Positions 54,384 through 64,000 are shown, numbered from the stretch's first letter. The stretch: DNA of 64,000 nucleotides from Candidatus Krumholzibacteriota bacterium (GCA_022711765.1 JAKLEB010000002.1:548368-612367); one strand, 5' to 3'. Made by a program: numbers and translations. The notes: generated by a model not told the origin, from the letters alone.

Positions 54384-57089
54384 ATGTCTCAAGTCCGGAG
54401 GAACCAGTCCCGGCGTCCCGGTCTGCTGCCGGTTCTCGCCCTGCTGGTGGTGCCTGCCGCGGTCCCCGCTCAGGACGCTGACCACCTCCTGCTCAGCGAG
54501 GTCGTGGTGCGCACGCGCGTGATCGAGGATGCGCCGTTCGGGAGCCCGTTCATCGAGGTCGTCAATCCGACGGGCGTGGAGGCGGACCTGTCGGACGTGT
54601 ACCTGTCCACGGCGCACGACACCCAGCTCGGCCAGTTCTACTGGAACGTGGCGGTGGGCGAGAACTCCGGCGGTGGCTCGTCCGGCAACGTGCACTGCCG
54701 CTTCCCCGCGGGCCTGAGGCTCGCGGCCGGCGACACGCTCGTGATCGCCTTGAACGGCACCGGCCAGTACGAGGACGCCTACGGCCGCCTGCCGGACCTC
54801 GAGCTGTTCGAGGACGGGCTGGCGCCCGACCAGGTGCCGGAGATGGTCGAGGTCGCCACCGGCTCGATCGGCGCCGGGCTCGGATCGAGCGGGACCAACA
54901 CGCCCGCGCTGAGCACGACCGCAGACAGCATCGTGCTGTACCGTTGGACCGGCGGCGATCTCGTCGAGGATCTCGACTACCTGATCTATGGCGCGGATCA
55001 GCGCGTGCGCATCGACAAGACCGGAGTGGCGGTCGGCGAGAGCACGTACCTGCCGGACACCGCGGTCGGCGCGCAGGTCGCCGCCGCCGGCACGGCGCCG
55101 ACGTTCGGGCACGCCCTGCGGCGCGTCAACGCCGTCGAGTCGGGCGAGCCGCAGTCGGGCGGCAACGGCGCGACCGGTCACGACGAGACCGGCGAGAATC
55201 TCCTGGCGAGCTGGGACGACATCGCCGCGCAGGAGCCCGCGACACCGCCCGCGACCTGGTTCCCGCCGGCGCCCATCGTGCTCGCCGGATCCGTGGGACC
55301 CTCCTACGCGGACCTGCCGACCGTCATCACGGTCACCGCCGTCGCCTACGACGAGATCACCGGGATGGAGGTCCGGTACCGCGTGGATGGCGGAGCCTGG
55401 CAGACCGCGACCGGCGCCGATCAGGGCGGCGACACCTGGAGCGCCGCGATTCCCGGCCAGGTCACCGGCGCGGCTCTCGAATGGTACGCGACCGTGACCG
55501 GCTCCGGCGACGGCGTGGCCGTCTGGCCGGCCGGCGGCGATCGGCGGCCGCGGACGGCGGTCGTCGCCGACGTACCCCCGCCGACGATCACCGGCGTCGC
55601 GGTCGGCGCCGCCTTCACGGGGCTCCCGTGCGTGATCACCGCGTCCGTCGAGGCGGTGGATCCCGTCCTGTCCGGCACGCTCCACTACGCCGTCGACGGT
55701 GGTGCGTTCACGAGCGAACCGATGACCGCCGACGGTCTCGAGCTCACGGGGGAGATCCCCAGCCAGCCCGACGGCGCCGTGGTGGACTGGTACCTGGAGG
55801 TCGTCGACAGCGAGGAGCGGCGGGACGTGTATCCCGAGGGCGCCCCGGAGGTGCTCGAGCAGATCGTGTTCTCCGGAGTCTACGACGGCGCGGCCAAGCT
55901 GCTCATCACCGAGGTCAACGCCGGCGCCAACATCTATCCGTTCGAGAGCATGATGCAGATCGCGCCGGAGTTCATCGAGATCCACAATCCCAACCCGTAC
56001 GCCGTCGCGCTCGGCGACTACTACCTGACCGACGCCATCAGCTACGTGTCCGGGCAGCAGGTCTACTGGGCGATCACGGCCGGCGACCCCACGCAGCAGA
56101 CGGTGGGCGGGGGACACTACAACGATTTCACGGCCCGATTTCCTGACGGCTCCACCATCGGTCCGGGCCAGACCCTCGTCGTCTCGATGGCCAGCAGCGG
56201 CTGGTTCGAACGCCAGTACCACAGCCTGCCCGATCTCGAGATGTACGCGGATTCGCTGTCGGTCGCCGACGTGCCGGCCATGCGACCGGTCTTCGTCAAT
56301 CCGCCGGGCGACCTGCCCGGCAACAGCATCTACACCCCCGACCGCCCGTACGGCGGCTCCGCGGACGAGCTCCCGAAGGGCATCCCGGAGATGGAAGAAT
56401 TCTACGGGGAGCCCCTCATCCTCTACCACTGGAGGGCGGGAGATCCGACCGTCACCGACATCGATGTCTTCATCTGGGGCGACGAGAAGACGGGCAACTT
56501 CCGCTACAGCTTCGACAAGACCGCCGTGCCTGGCTACGATCCGGACACGCCGGTCGCGAGCCAGGACTGGTTCACCGAGGTGGAGACGAGCGGGAGTCTA
56601 TCCTACACCCGCGTCGATGCCGAGGAGGGGACCCAGCCGGCCAGCGGCAGCAACGGGGTCGACGGCCGCGACGAGACCGGCGAGAACTGGACGGCGACGT
56701 TCTCGCTCGTCTACTCGACGCCCGGACTGTTCCTGGCCGGGCTCGAGCCGGCGCAGGACGTCTCGCTGCGAGTGCCGGCTCGCACCTTCCTGCCGGTTCT
56801 CGGCGAGACCTTCGCGATCGAGATGGTCTCGCTCGCGGATAGCGAGACGAAGCTCCGGATCCTGGACCTCGAGGGACGGCTCGTGATCTCGCTCTGGGAC
56901 AGTCGTTTCGACGGGCCGGTCTCCGGGATCCCCGAGTTCCCCACGCGGGTCGAATGGGACGGCCGCGACGACACCTTCCAACGCGTCCGCGCCGGCATGT
57001 ACGTGGTCCACCTGCAGGCGGTGGATCGAGTGACCGGCAAGAAGACCACCAAGACCGCGCCCGTGGTCGTGGCCACGCGCCTCAATTAG
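54384..57089 (+). CDS. Secreted lamin-tail-domain protein with two LTDs and FlgD-like tail
   Basis: The 901-aa product has a signal peptide (about residues 1-31), two lamin-tail domains near 38-250 and 505-770 (SPFIEVVNPTG-EADLSDVYLS versus PEFIEIHNPNPYAVALGDYYLT, both followed by PDLE(L/M)), and Ig-like segments between. The C-terminal 90 residues are a FlgD-like tail (LRILDLEGR, then GMYVVHLQA) but without PNPFNP. LTDs occur in bacterial secreted nucleases and surface proteins and may bind nucleic acid or partners. It opens the operon. Confidence 0.85.
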   Translation: MSQVRRNQSRRPGLLPVLALLVVPAAVPAQDADHLLLSEVVVRTRVIEDAPFGSPFIEVVNPTGVEADLSDVYLSTAHDTQLGQFYWNVAVGENSGGGSSGNVHCRFPAGLRLAAGDTLVIALNGTGQYEDAYGRLPDLELFEDGLAPDQVPEMVEVATGSIGAGLGSSGTNTPALSTTADSIVLYRWTGGDLVEDLDYLIYGADQRVRIDKTGVAVGESTYLPDTAVGAQVAAAGTAPTFGHALRRVNAVESGEPQSGGNGATGHDETGENLLASWDDIAAQEPATPPATWFPPAPIVLAGSVGPSYADLPTVITVTAVAYDEITGMEVRYRVDGGAWQTATGADQGGDTWSAAIPGQVTGAALEWYATVTGSGDGVAVWPAGGDRRPRTAVVADVPPPTITGVAVGAAFTGLPCVITASVEAVDPVLSGTLHYAVDGGAFTSEPMTADGLELTGEIPSQPDGAVVDWYLEVVDSEERRDVYPEGAPEVLEQIVFSGVYDGAAKLLITEVNAGANIYPFESMMQIAPEFIEIHNPNPYAVALGDYYLTDAISYVSGQQVYWAITAGDPTQQTVGGGHYNDFTARFPDGSTIGPGQTLVVSMASSGWFERQYHSLPDLEMYADSLSVADVPAMRPVFVNPPGDLPGNSIYTPDRPYGGSADELPKGIPEMEEFYGEPLILYHWRAGDPTVTDIDVFIWGDEKTGNFRYSFDKTAVPGYDPDTPVASQDWFTEVETSGSLSYTRVDAEEGTQPASGSNGVDGRDETGENWTATFSLVYSTPGLFLAGLEPAQDVSLRVPARTFLPVLGETFAIEMVSLADSETKLRILDLEGRLVISLWDSRFDGPVSGIPEFPTRVEWDGRDDTFQRVRAGMYVVHLQAVDRVTGKKTTKTAPVVVATRLN

Positions 57090-57102
57090 CGGGAGACGAG
57101 CG

Positions 57103-57996
57103 ATGGACCGGAAATTCGCAGCGATCCTGATCTCGACCATCGCCGCGCTCGCCGCCTTGCCCGCCCGGGCGGCGTTCGAGAACGTGATGGTCAGCCCGCG
57201 CGCCCGGGCCATGGGCGACGCGAGCGTGGCGGTGCCCGACGCTCCCTTCGCCAGCAACCTGAATCCCGCCGGCCTGGCCGTGGCCCCGGCCGGCGGCGCG
57301 GTCGGCCTGAGCTACGTGCAGCCCTACGGTCTGGACTTCAACCGGCTCTACTTCCTCGGCGGCGCCCACCGGCTGCCCGGCGGCGCCGGCAGCCTCGGTT
57401 TCGGGTTCCGCCAGTTCAAGGTCGAGTACGAGGACGTCGACCTGCAGACGGAGTCGACGTTCAGCTTCTCCCACGGGCTCTACCTCTACCAGGACCTCCA
57501 CTCCTCGGTGGCCGCGGGCTACGGGCTGAGCGTCTACCGCCTCGAGTTCGGCGAGACCGTGACGGGCTTCGATCCCGGCGACGACACGGTGGTCGGCGTG
57601 GACGTCGGCCTGATGGCGACCCTGCACGACCGCACGCAGATCGGGGTGCTCGTCCACAACCTCAACGCGCCCAAGATCGGCCAGGACGAGGAGGAGATCC
57701 CGCAGCGCCTGCACGCGGGCGTCGCCTACGCGCCGTACCCCGGCGTGACGACCACGTTCGAGCTCGAGACCCTGCAGGACGAGCCGGTGCAATGGCACGG
57801 CGGGCTCGAGCTGGAGGTGGTCACGGGCTTCGCGCTGCGCGCGGGCGTCGTCACCGAGCCCAACAAGCTCACGGCGGGCTTCGGCTACTCGCTGCGCGGC
57901 TGGGCGCTCAACTACGGTTTCTCGACCGGCGGGGGCGTGCTCGACACGACGCACCAGTTCGGCGTGACCGCGGCCTGGGGTGGTGATACGAAGTGA
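57103..57996 (+). CDS. PorV/PorQ-like outer-membrane barrel protein
   Basis: The 297-aa product has a signal peptide (MDRKFAAILISTIAALAALPARA in outline) and the PorV/UPF0164 opening SPRARAMGDASVAVPDAPFASNLNPAGLA, then a run of aromatic-alternating beta strands. PorV-type barrels shuttle T9SS cargo in Bacteroidota; related proteins occur across the FCB group. It begins 14 bp after the lamin-tail gene, and its stop overlaps the next gene's GTG. Confidence 0.88.
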   Translation: MDRKFAAILISTIAALAALPARAAFENVMVSPRARAMGDASVAVPDAPFASNLNPAGLAVAPAGGAVGLSYVQPYGLDFNRLYFLGGAHRLPGGAGSLGFGFRQFKVEYEDVDLQTESTFSFSHGLYLYQDLHSSVAAGYGLSVYRLEFGETVTGFDPGDDTVVGVDVGLMATLHDRTQIGVLVHNLNAPKIGQDEEEIPQRLHAGVAYAPYPGVTTTFELETLQDEPVQWHGGLELEVVTGFALRAGVVTEPNKLTAGFGYSLRGWALNYGFSTGGGVLDTTHQFGVTAAWGGDTK

Positions 57997-60563
57997 GGCC
58001 GCGCGCGCACACGAGCGGCCCGCAGGCAATGGCCCTCTGGCTGGGCCTCCTCGTCGCGGGCTGCGCGGGACTCGCCTGGCCGCCCGCCGCTGCGGCGGCC
58101 GCAGACGGCTCCGGTCGATCGGCTCCGACCCAGGGCAAGCTGGATCTCAACAGCGCCTCGCTGGAGGAGATCCTGGCCCTGCCCATCCCGGAGCCCGTGG
58201 CGCGCGCCATCCACGAGTTCCGGACCTACGTGCGCTACTTCGAGAACGTGTACGACCTCGGCGACGTCGAGGGCGTCACGCCGGACGTGCTCGCCGCGCT
58301 CAAGCCGCTCGTGGCCGTGCTGCCGCCGACGGTGGCCGACCAGGCGATCGCGCGCATGACGGCGAGCAACCTCCAGGTGAGCAACTACCTGGGCCAGGAG
58401 GGGTCGAACGAGGGCCTGGTCGACGAGTACCTGGACCTGCTCCAGGAACCCGTGAACGTGAACGACCTCGACCTCTTCGAGCTGATGAGCTTCCAGAACG
58501 TCTCGCCCGTCGACGCGACGGCGATCCTGCGCGCGCGCGACCGGCTGGGGGGCTTCGCCGACGCCCGGCAGCTGCGCGGCGCCGAGGGGCTGCGTTACTA
58601 CTCGTTCCGGACGATGCGGGATTTCGTCGTGTACGACGATCGCGACTTCGGTCCGGACGACCAGGTGCGCGGCGACTACCAGGTGCGCTATTACGACACG
58701 CCGATCTTCAACGCCGACACCGAATTCACGCAGCTCGACGTGGACATCGGCGCGGATTTCCTGACCCGCAACGTGCAGCTGCTCAATCCCAACATGTCGC
58801 ACAAGGTGCGGGTCGACCTGCCGTACGGCGTCCGCGCCGGCGCGCGCTCGTTCCGCGGCCTGGGCGAGGCGGAGTGGGACGAGACCCTCAAGGCCTTCGT
58901 CGAGGTCAAGGGCAAGGACCTCGGCCCCTTCCGTCTCAAGCGCGCGGTCGCGGGCAGCTTCCGCGCGGCGTTCGGCCAGGGTCTCGTGATGGACAACACG
59001 GACTTCATCCACTTCCGGAAGACCGGCTACGGCTGGAACGTGCGGCCGCTGGGGATCCGGGGCGACCTCAGCCGCACCCACGAGTACGCGCTCACCGGCG
59101 GCGCCGTCGAGGGCAGCCTGGGCGACGTGAACGTGATCCTGCTGGGGTCGTCGGACCGCCGCGACGGGATCCTCAATCCCGACGGCACGGTCAACCGGTA
59201 CGTCACGATGAATCCCCGGCCGACCCAGATGTTCCTCGACGACTGGCTCACCGAGAGCGGCACGCCGACCGGCCTCCGGCGCGACGCGTTCCGCGAGGAC
59301 CTGCTCGGCGCCAACCTGAAGTACCTCCTGGCGCCCGGGACCTACGTGGGGGCGACCGCGCTGCACAGCAGCTACGACCGCGCCTTCGACGCGCGCCCGG
59401 CGACCCTGATCGCGGGCGGGAGCGAGTCGGATTACTGGGAGGCGCGCGACAGCGAGCTCGCCGCGGGCTACACCAGCGTGGTCGAGGACGCCGCCGCCGG
59501 CACCCGCACCGAGTACAAGTGGCGGCGCATCTACGGCGCCGAGGCGCAGGCGGTCTACGGCAACGTCGCGGTCCAGGGCGAGTACGCCTGGCTGCAGGAT
59601 CCGCGCGCCGCGTTCCTGCACGGCCAGAACCACGACGCCTGGATCCTCAACTCGTTCGCGCAGTGGGAGAACCTGCACCTGCTGGCGATCTACCGCGACT
59701 ACGACGTCGGCTTCGACAACCCCTACATGCGGTCGTTCAGCAACGACAGCAAGTACGAGCAGACGATCCTCGACAGCCCCTACCGTCTCGAGGACGACCT
59801 CTACGGCTGGCTGAGCACCGACAATCCGCAGCCCAAGGGCGAGCGCGGCCTGTTCTTCGACATGCGGTACCGGCTCAGCCGCCAGCTGATCATCAACGGA
59901 CTCCAGTACGACCAGTGGGAACGCAAGGCCGACGGCGCCGACCAGATGCGCTACACCGCCAACCTGGAGTACCAGCCGAAGTTCAACCTGCGGTTCCGCC
60001 TGCGGCACCGGGTCTCGAGCCGCACCGAGCACAACACCGAGGACGTGCGCACGTTCCGCAGCTGGGAGAATCGCCTGCAGATGATCGCGCTCCTGTCGCA
60101 CTACAACCGGTTCGTCCTGACCTACAGCACCAGCAACGTGAACTTCCCGGCCCGGCAGCGGCTGGCGTATCCGCCCGATCCCGGCGATCCGAACGCCGAC
60201 GACCTCAGCGGCGTCGGCATGCGCGCCGACCCGGCCCACGCGGTCGAGGCCCGCTACGAGCACAACGTCACGCCGTGGTTGAAGCTGTCCGCAGCGACCT
60301 CGGTCTACGACGGTTTCCTCTGGAACTTCGAGGGCAACGAGTTCGTGTTGCTCGACAACCTCGGCTTCCGCAACTGGTTCAAGGTGGAGAGCCGCATCTC
60401 GGATCGCACGCTCTTCCAGCTCAAGGTGACCCGGGACCACGGCTTGCCGGGCACGTACCTCGACATTCGCGACTTCGGCGACGAGCTGCCGCCCACCCCG
60501 GACGCGACCTACGTTCCGCGCGACGACCTGTACGTCCGCCTGCAGATCGATCACAGCTTCTGA
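57993..60563 (+). CDS. Helix-hairpin-helix protein with outer-membrane barrel
   Basis: The 856-aa product has a signal peptide, then ComEA-like helix-hairpin-helix modules: LDLNSASLEEILALP (residue 50 on) and a second NVNDLDLFELMSFQNVSPVDA near residue 152. From about 225 onward it is a long beta-rich region with a terminal Phe (DHSF), typical of an outer-membrane barrel. HhH modules usually bind DNA, so a role in DNA contact at the cell surface is possible. The GTG start overlaps the PorV-like stop (GTGA). Confidence 0.85.
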   Translation: MRPRAHTSGPQAMALWLGLLVAGCAGLAWPPAAAAAADGSGRSAPTQGKLDLNSASLEEILALPIPEPVARAIHEFRTYVRYFENVYDLGDVEGVTPDVLAALKPLVAVLPPTVADQAIARMTASNLQVSNYLGQEGSNEGLVDEYLDLLQEPVNVNDLDLFELMSFQNVSPVDATAILRARDRLGGFADARQLRGAEGLRYYSFRTMRDFVVYDDRDFGPDDQVRGDYQVRYYDTPIFNADTEFTQLDVDIGADFLTRNVQLLNPNMSHKVRVDLPYGVRAGARSFRGLGEAEWDETLKAFVEVKGKDLGPFRLKRAVAGSFRAAFGQGLVMDNTDFIHFRKTGYGWNVRPLGIRGDLSRTHEYALTGGAVEGSLGDVNVILLGSSDRRDGILNPDGTVNRYVTMNPRPTQMFLDDWLTESGTPTGLRRDAFREDLLGANLKYLLAPGTYVGATALHSSYDRAFDARPATLIAGGSESDYWEARDSELAAGYTSVVEDAAAGTRTEYKWRRIYGAEAQAVYGNVAVQGEYAWLQDPRAAFLHGQNHDAWILNSFAQWENLHLLAIYRDYDVGFDNPYMRSFSNDSKYEQTILDSPYRLEDDLYGWLSTDNPQPKGERGLFFDMRYRLSRQLIINGLQYDQWERKADGADQMRYTANLEYQPKFNLRFRLRHRVSSRTEHNTEDVRTFRSWENRLQMIALLSHYNRFVLTYSTSNVNFPARQRLAYPPDPGDPNADDLSGVGMRADPAHAVEARYEHNVTPWLKLSAATSVYDGFLWNFEGNEFVLLDNLGFRNWFKVESRISDRTLFQLKVTRDHGLPGTYLDIRDFGDELPPTPDATYVPRDDLYVRLQIDHSF

Positions 60564-60591
60564 CGGCTAGGCCTGCGAGGAGATGAGAGCG

Positions 60592-61899
60592 ATGACCATG
60601 CGAGTGAACAGGATCCGACCCCTGGCCGCGCTCCCCGTCCTGGCGGGGCTCACGCTGCTGGCGTCGACCGTCCCGGCCGGCGCCGTTCCGCAGATCGAGT
60701 CCACCTACGGCGGCCAGAGCCCCTGGTACGCCGCGGAGTTGAATGCGATGGCCGGCGCCGGCACGGCCGCCGGTCGCGGCGGCCTCTCGAATCTCCTGAA
60801 TCCGGCCGGGCTGGCGTGGACCGCCGGCAGGCGCCTCGACGCCGGGTTCACGACGACCCGGCACGAGGAGAACCGGTTCGTGCCGGTCTTCGACAGCTTC
60901 GAGAGCTACGTCACCGACATGGCGATCGCGAGCAACCAGCACAGCTGGCTCGGCGGCAGCTTCGGCCTGGCGGTTCCGCTCGACCTCGACCGGTTGCCGG
61001 CCGTCGTGGGCCTCTCGCTGGCGGACCGGTATCCCTACCAGTACCGCTTCGACGAGGAACTGCGGGATCCGAGCCCGTTCAGCGATCCGCGCGACCGGAT
61101 CCTCGAGGAGCGCGAATACGAGGTCACCGGCGCGCTCCAGTTCCTGAGCCTCGGGATCGCGACGGAGCCCGTCGCGGGCCGCCTCGCGGTCGGCGCCGCC
61201 GTCCACTACGGGTTCGGCGACCACAACGAGACCTGGCTCGTGCGGGACAACGCGCTGGCGGATGGCGACCAGAGCTACGATCGGCGCCAGGAATGGACCC
61301 TCAGCGGCGTCGCCGCGACCTTCGGGGTGCAGGGCAAGGTCCACGAGCGCCTGGCCCTGGGCGTGGCGTACGAAACGCGACTGTCGGCGGACGGCGATTA
61401 CGTGGTGACCGAGCAGAACGCCGGCGAGGCCCAGCCGACCGAGGTGGCCACGGAGGAGACGTTGAAATATCCTGCCGAATGGCGGTTCGGCGCGGCGTTC
61501 TATCCGCGGAGCGATCCGCGGACCACGTTCCTGGTGGACGTGGTCTATACGGACTGGACGAAGCTCGCGGACAGCCGCAGCGACGAGCAGCTCGCCCTGG
61601 AGGACGTCGTCGACGTGCGGATCGGCCTCGAGCACACCTTCCTGAGCGACACGCGCCTGCGTTTCGGCTTCCGCCGCTACGACAGTTACGCCACGAGCGA
61701 GGGCGGCAATTCGGTCTACTCCGCCGGCGCCGGCTTCCCGCTCCTGGCGGGCGAGCTCTCGGTGTCCCTGGAGTTGAACAAGGTGGCGAGCCACGAGCCG
61801 CACATCTTCGGCTATCCGGCGGACTACGTCGCGTATCCCGAGGCCCGGGTGGAGGACAGCCGCACCCGCTTCGGCCTCGGCTGGTCGCGCGAGTTCTAG
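60592..61899 (+). CDS. Outer-membrane beta-barrel protein (FadL/PorV-like)
   Basis: The 435-aa product has a signal peptide, the sequence NAMAGAGTAAGRGGLSNLLNPAGLAWT, shared with PorV/OmpP1-like barrels, and alternating beta strands to the end, closing with a terminal Phe (SREF). ATG 60592 is chosen because AGGAG is nine bases upstream; an in-frame ATG at 60583 abuts the site. Substrate is unknown. It is the fourth gene of the operon. Confidence 0.83.
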   Translation: MTMRVNRIRPLAALPVLAGLTLLASTVPAGAVPQIESTYGGQSPWYAAELNAMAGAGTAAGRGGLSNLLNPAGLAWTAGRRLDAGFTTTRHEENRFVPVFDSFESYVTDMAIASNQHSWLGGSFGLAVPLDLDRLPAVVGLSLADRYPYQYRFDEELRDPSPFSDPRDRILEEREYEVTGALQFLSLGIATEPVAGRLAVGAAVHYGFGDHNETWLVRDNALADGDQSYDRRQEWTLSGVAATFGVQGKVHERLALGVAYETRLSADGDYVVTEQNAGEAQPTEVATEETLKYPAEWRFGAAFYPRSDPRTTFLVDVVYTDWTKLADSRSDEQLALEDVVDVRIGLEHTFLSDTRLRFGFRRYDSYATSEGGNSVYSAGAGFPLLAGELSVSLELNKVASHEPHIFGYPADYVAYPEARVEDSRTRFGLGWSREF

Positions 61900-61951
61900 G
61901 CGCGCGGCGCGCGGCCGCGGCGGGCGAGCCACGCGTGGAAGGAGATCGATC

Positions 61952-63673
61952 GTGCGATCACTGCCTCGATTCGGCGGACTCGGCCTCGGTCTGGGCCTGC
62001 TCGCCCTCGCGATCGCTGGCGGCCGCGCCGACGCGCTCGGCACGCCCGATCTCCTGCGGATCCACCTGCTCTGGACCAACGACCTGCACGGCCACATCGC
62101 GCCCGAGGAAGCGCGGTTCATGAATCCCGAGTTCCCGCCGCCCCTCGGCGGCGCGGCCAGCGCCGCCGGCTACATCAAGCGCGTGCGCGCCGAGGCGGCC
62201 GCCGCGGGCGAAGCGGTGCTCCTGGTGGACGTCGGCGACATGTTCCAGGGCACGCCCATCGGCAACAAGACCAAGGGCGAGGCGGTCATCGCGTACTTCA
62301 ACGAGATCGGCTACGACTTCGCGGTGCCCGGCAACCACGACTTCGACTTCGGCCGCGAGGTCGCCGAGGCTCGCGCGAAGCAGTCGGAATTCCCCTGGGT
62401 CGCGGCCAACCTGGTCGAGACCGCCACGGGCGAGGTCGTCCCGTGGTGTGTGCCCACCCTCATGCTCGACGTGCAGGGAGTGAAGATCGGCGTCATCGGC
62501 ATCATCACGCCGGGCACGAAGGTGATGAGCTTTCCCGAGAACATCGCCGGCCTCGACTTCCTGCCCATGGCGCCGACGATCGCCAGGTACCGCGACGCGC
62601 TGCGCGCGCAGGGCGCCGACCTGATCTTCCTCGGGATCCACGAGGGACTGCCCTTCGATCCCGCCGAAGGCTGGCGGCGGATCGCCGGCAGCGAGCAGAC
62701 CGACGCGGAAGGCGAGATCGCGGCCGGCTACGGCGCCAACTACTCCGGCGGCGGCGAGAACCTGATGGAGCTGATGAACCGGGTGCCCGGCGTCGACATC
62801 GCCGTCGGCGGGCACACCCATCGCGGTTACCAGGAACCCTGGATCGACCCCGTCCATCACACGCTCTGCTTCGAGTCCTTCGGCAACGGTTCGAGCCTGG
62901 GCCACGCGATCCTGATCGTGGACCGCGCCACGCGCCAGCTCGTCGGGTGGGAACCCAGCCACGACCAGGGCACCCTCGTGACCCTCTTCGAGGACGAGAT
63001 CCTGCCCGACACGTCCGTCACCGCGCTCATCGCGCCGTATCGCGAGCAGACCGAGCGCGAGCTGGCGCGCGTGGTCGGCGAGTCGGCGGTCCCGCTGCCG
63101 CGCGGCTCGGCGGGCGCGAGCGTCATGGGCAACCTCGTCACCGACGCGATGCGGGAGCGCTTCGACGCCGACTTCTCGTTCCAGAACCTGGGCGGCTTGC
63201 GGGCCGACCTGCCGGCCGGCGCGATCACGGCCGGCGACGTGTTCAGCGTGCTGCCGTTCGGCAACGAGCTGGTCGTGGTCGAGATGGACGGCCGCATGGT
63301 GCGCCGGGTCCTCGAGCGCAAGGTCACGGGCACGAGCGGCGGGCTCTGCGTCTCCGGCGTGCGCATGGAGTACGATCCCGAACGCCCGGACTGGGACCGC
63401 GTCGTGACCCTCGAGGTGGCCGGGGAGCCGTGGCAGCCCGACCGGATCTACAAGGTCGTCACGACGAACTTCCTGCTCGAGGGCAACAGCGGCCTCGACT
63501 TCCTGACCGCCGTCCCCGCCGAGGCGGTCATGCCGACCCAGGTGCGGATCGAGGAAGCGCTCGAATGGTACCTCGCCGCGAACAGCCCGGTCCGCCCGCG
63601 GATCGACGACCGCTGGCTCGAGGCCCCCGGCAAGGCGCAGGCGCCCTACCTGCAGGTCGACTACCTGCCCTGA
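61952..63673 (+). CDS. Secreted 5'-nucleotidase/UshA-family metallophosphoesterase
   Basis: The 573-aa product has a signal peptide and the two UshA domains. The metallophosphoesterase part carries TNDLHGH, the VDVGDMFQG block, GNHDFDFG, and GGHTHRG, so all metal ligands seem present. The C-terminal 5_nucleotid_C domain carries NLGGLRADLPAG and SVLPFGNELV. It would dephosphorylate extracellular nucleotides. GTG start with AAGGAG seven bases upstream. It ends the surface operon. Confidence 0.92.
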   Translation: MRSLPRFGGLGLGLGLLALAIAGGRADALGTPDLLRIHLLWTNDLHGHIAPEEARFMNPEFPPPLGGAASAAGYIKRVRAEAAAAGEAVLLVDVGDMFQGTPIGNKTKGEAVIAYFNEIGYDFAVPGNHDFDFGREVAEARAKQSEFPWVAANLVETATGEVVPWCVPTLMLDVQGVKIGVIGIITPGTKVMSFPENIAGLDFLPMAPTIARYRDALRAQGADLIFLGIHEGLPFDPAEGWRRIAGSEQTDAEGEIAAGYGANYSGGGENLMELMNRVPGVDIAVGGHTHRGYQEPWIDPVHHTLCFESFGNGSSLGHAILIVDRATRQLVGWEPSHDQGTLVTLFEDEILPDTSVTALIAPYREQTERELARVVGESAVPLPRGSAGASVMGNLVTDAMRERFDADFSFQNLGGLRADLPAGAITAGDVFSVLPFGNELVVVEMDGRMVRRVLERKVTGTSGGLCVSGVRMEYDPERPDWDRVVTLEVAGEPWQPDRIYKVVTTNFLLEGNSGLDFLTAVPAEAVMPTQVRIEEALEWYLAANSPVRPRIDDRWLEAPGKAQAPYLQVDYLP

Positions 63674-63685
63674 GCCGGCCCACTT

Positions 63686-63724
63686 CGCGCCCGACCGTTC
63701 GCGCACCGGGTCGAACCGGGCGCG
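63686..63724 (+). terminator. Possible terminator after the nucleotidase
   Basis: CGCGCCCG (63686-63693) and CGGGCGCG (63717-63724) form an 8-bp stem around a 23-nt loop, 12 bases after the stop. No T-run. Weak evidence; it is listed because it is the only stem in the 226-bp gap before the next start, which otherwise shows no gene I can support. Confidence 0.3.
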
Positions 63725-63899
63725 CCGGATCCGCGCGTTCGGACTGGCGCGGTAACCTGATCATTCCCATCAAGTTGTTGGCGACTCGCCCCGAAAACTG
63801 GCGCTCAAGGCGCCGTGCCGCCGGCCGATCCCATGTCACCGGACTCGGACACCCTGCAACGGACGTCCCTGGATTCGCGGGACTGCGAGGTGGTTCATC

Positions 63900-64000
63900 G
63901 TGAAGACCCTGGCCCCCGGCAAGCAGAACGAACAGCTCGCCCGTTTCGCCAACCGCATGCGCAAGATGGTGGTCGGGCAGCCGACGGCCATCGAGAAGGT
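63900..64000 (+). CDS. AAA+ ATPase, N-terminal fragment
   Basis: Thirty-three codons and two bases are visible, from GTG 63900 with GAGGT upstream. The last part, MRKMVVGQPTAIEK, matches the start of a ClpB/ClpX-like AAA_2 module (the VVGQ-x-x-A-I pattern just before Walker A). The protein continues beyond the window, so the exact family is unknown. Confidence 0.6.
   Translation, partial: MKTLAPGKQNEQLARFANRMRKMVVGQPTAIEK

Overview
The window is a high-GC bacterial chromosome segment with no plasmid, phage or rRNA genes. The organism is probably a member, or close relative, of the FCB superphylum, for example an Eisenbacteria- or Krumholzibacteriota-like lineage. The evidence is secreted proteins ending in FlgD-like domains with a PNPFNP motif, a PorV-like barrel, a GldA/GldF/GldG-type ABC system and a zinc-type S14, all in strongly GC-rich codons. 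This assignment is inference; no rRNA is present to confirm it.

Region 1 (1-17156, all +) is one long translation superoperon: the end of fusA, tuf, the S10 block, the spc block, secY, map, infA, rpmJ, then the alpha block S13-S11-S4-rpoA-L17. Gene order is canonical except that adk is absent between secY and map. Oddities are a tuf gene with block-like codon usage, an S5 with a Gly/Arg-rich N-terminal tail of about 75 residues, and an L17 with an acidic tail.

Region 2 (17157-34000) is mixed. It holds fabH, an ABC ATPase followed by a fused permease/GldG protein and a DUF4340 protein, a divergent M23 peptidase, an FG-GAP surface protein, an M29-like metalloprotein followed by a short remnant of a second copy, a sugar transferase, metG, and a small cluster (27-aa membrane peptide, zinc ribbon, DinB, DUF2809).

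Region 3 (34143-40167, mostly -) looks like a lipid module. A serine-palmitoyltransferase-like enzyme, a GNAT-like acyltransferase, an NAD(P)-dependent epimerase-like reductase and a PAP2/AUR1-like enzyme lie on one strand and match the set expected for bacterial sphingolipid synthesis. Between the first two lies a beta-helix gene on the opposite strand. It is bracketed by two long hairpins whose arms are unrelated but whose 21-nt cores are exact reverse complements of each other. This candidate element, apparently inserted into the lipid cluster, is the most unusual thing in the window.

Region 4 (40195-53000) carries a Memo-AMMECR1 fusion, a STAS protein, a Nudix hydrolase, a glycosyltransferase, an Mrp-type P-loop protein, an O-antigen-ligase-like protein, a six-heme membrane cytochrome, and a 1451-aa secreted zincin with tandem modules. 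Region 5 (52630-64000) has an arylsulfatase-like hydrolase and a + strand surface operon: a lamin-tail-domain protein, a PorV-like barrel, a helix-hairpin-helix barrel, a second barrel, and a 5'-nucleotidase. This operon may act on extracellular nucleic acid. The window ends at the first codons of an AAA+ ATPase.
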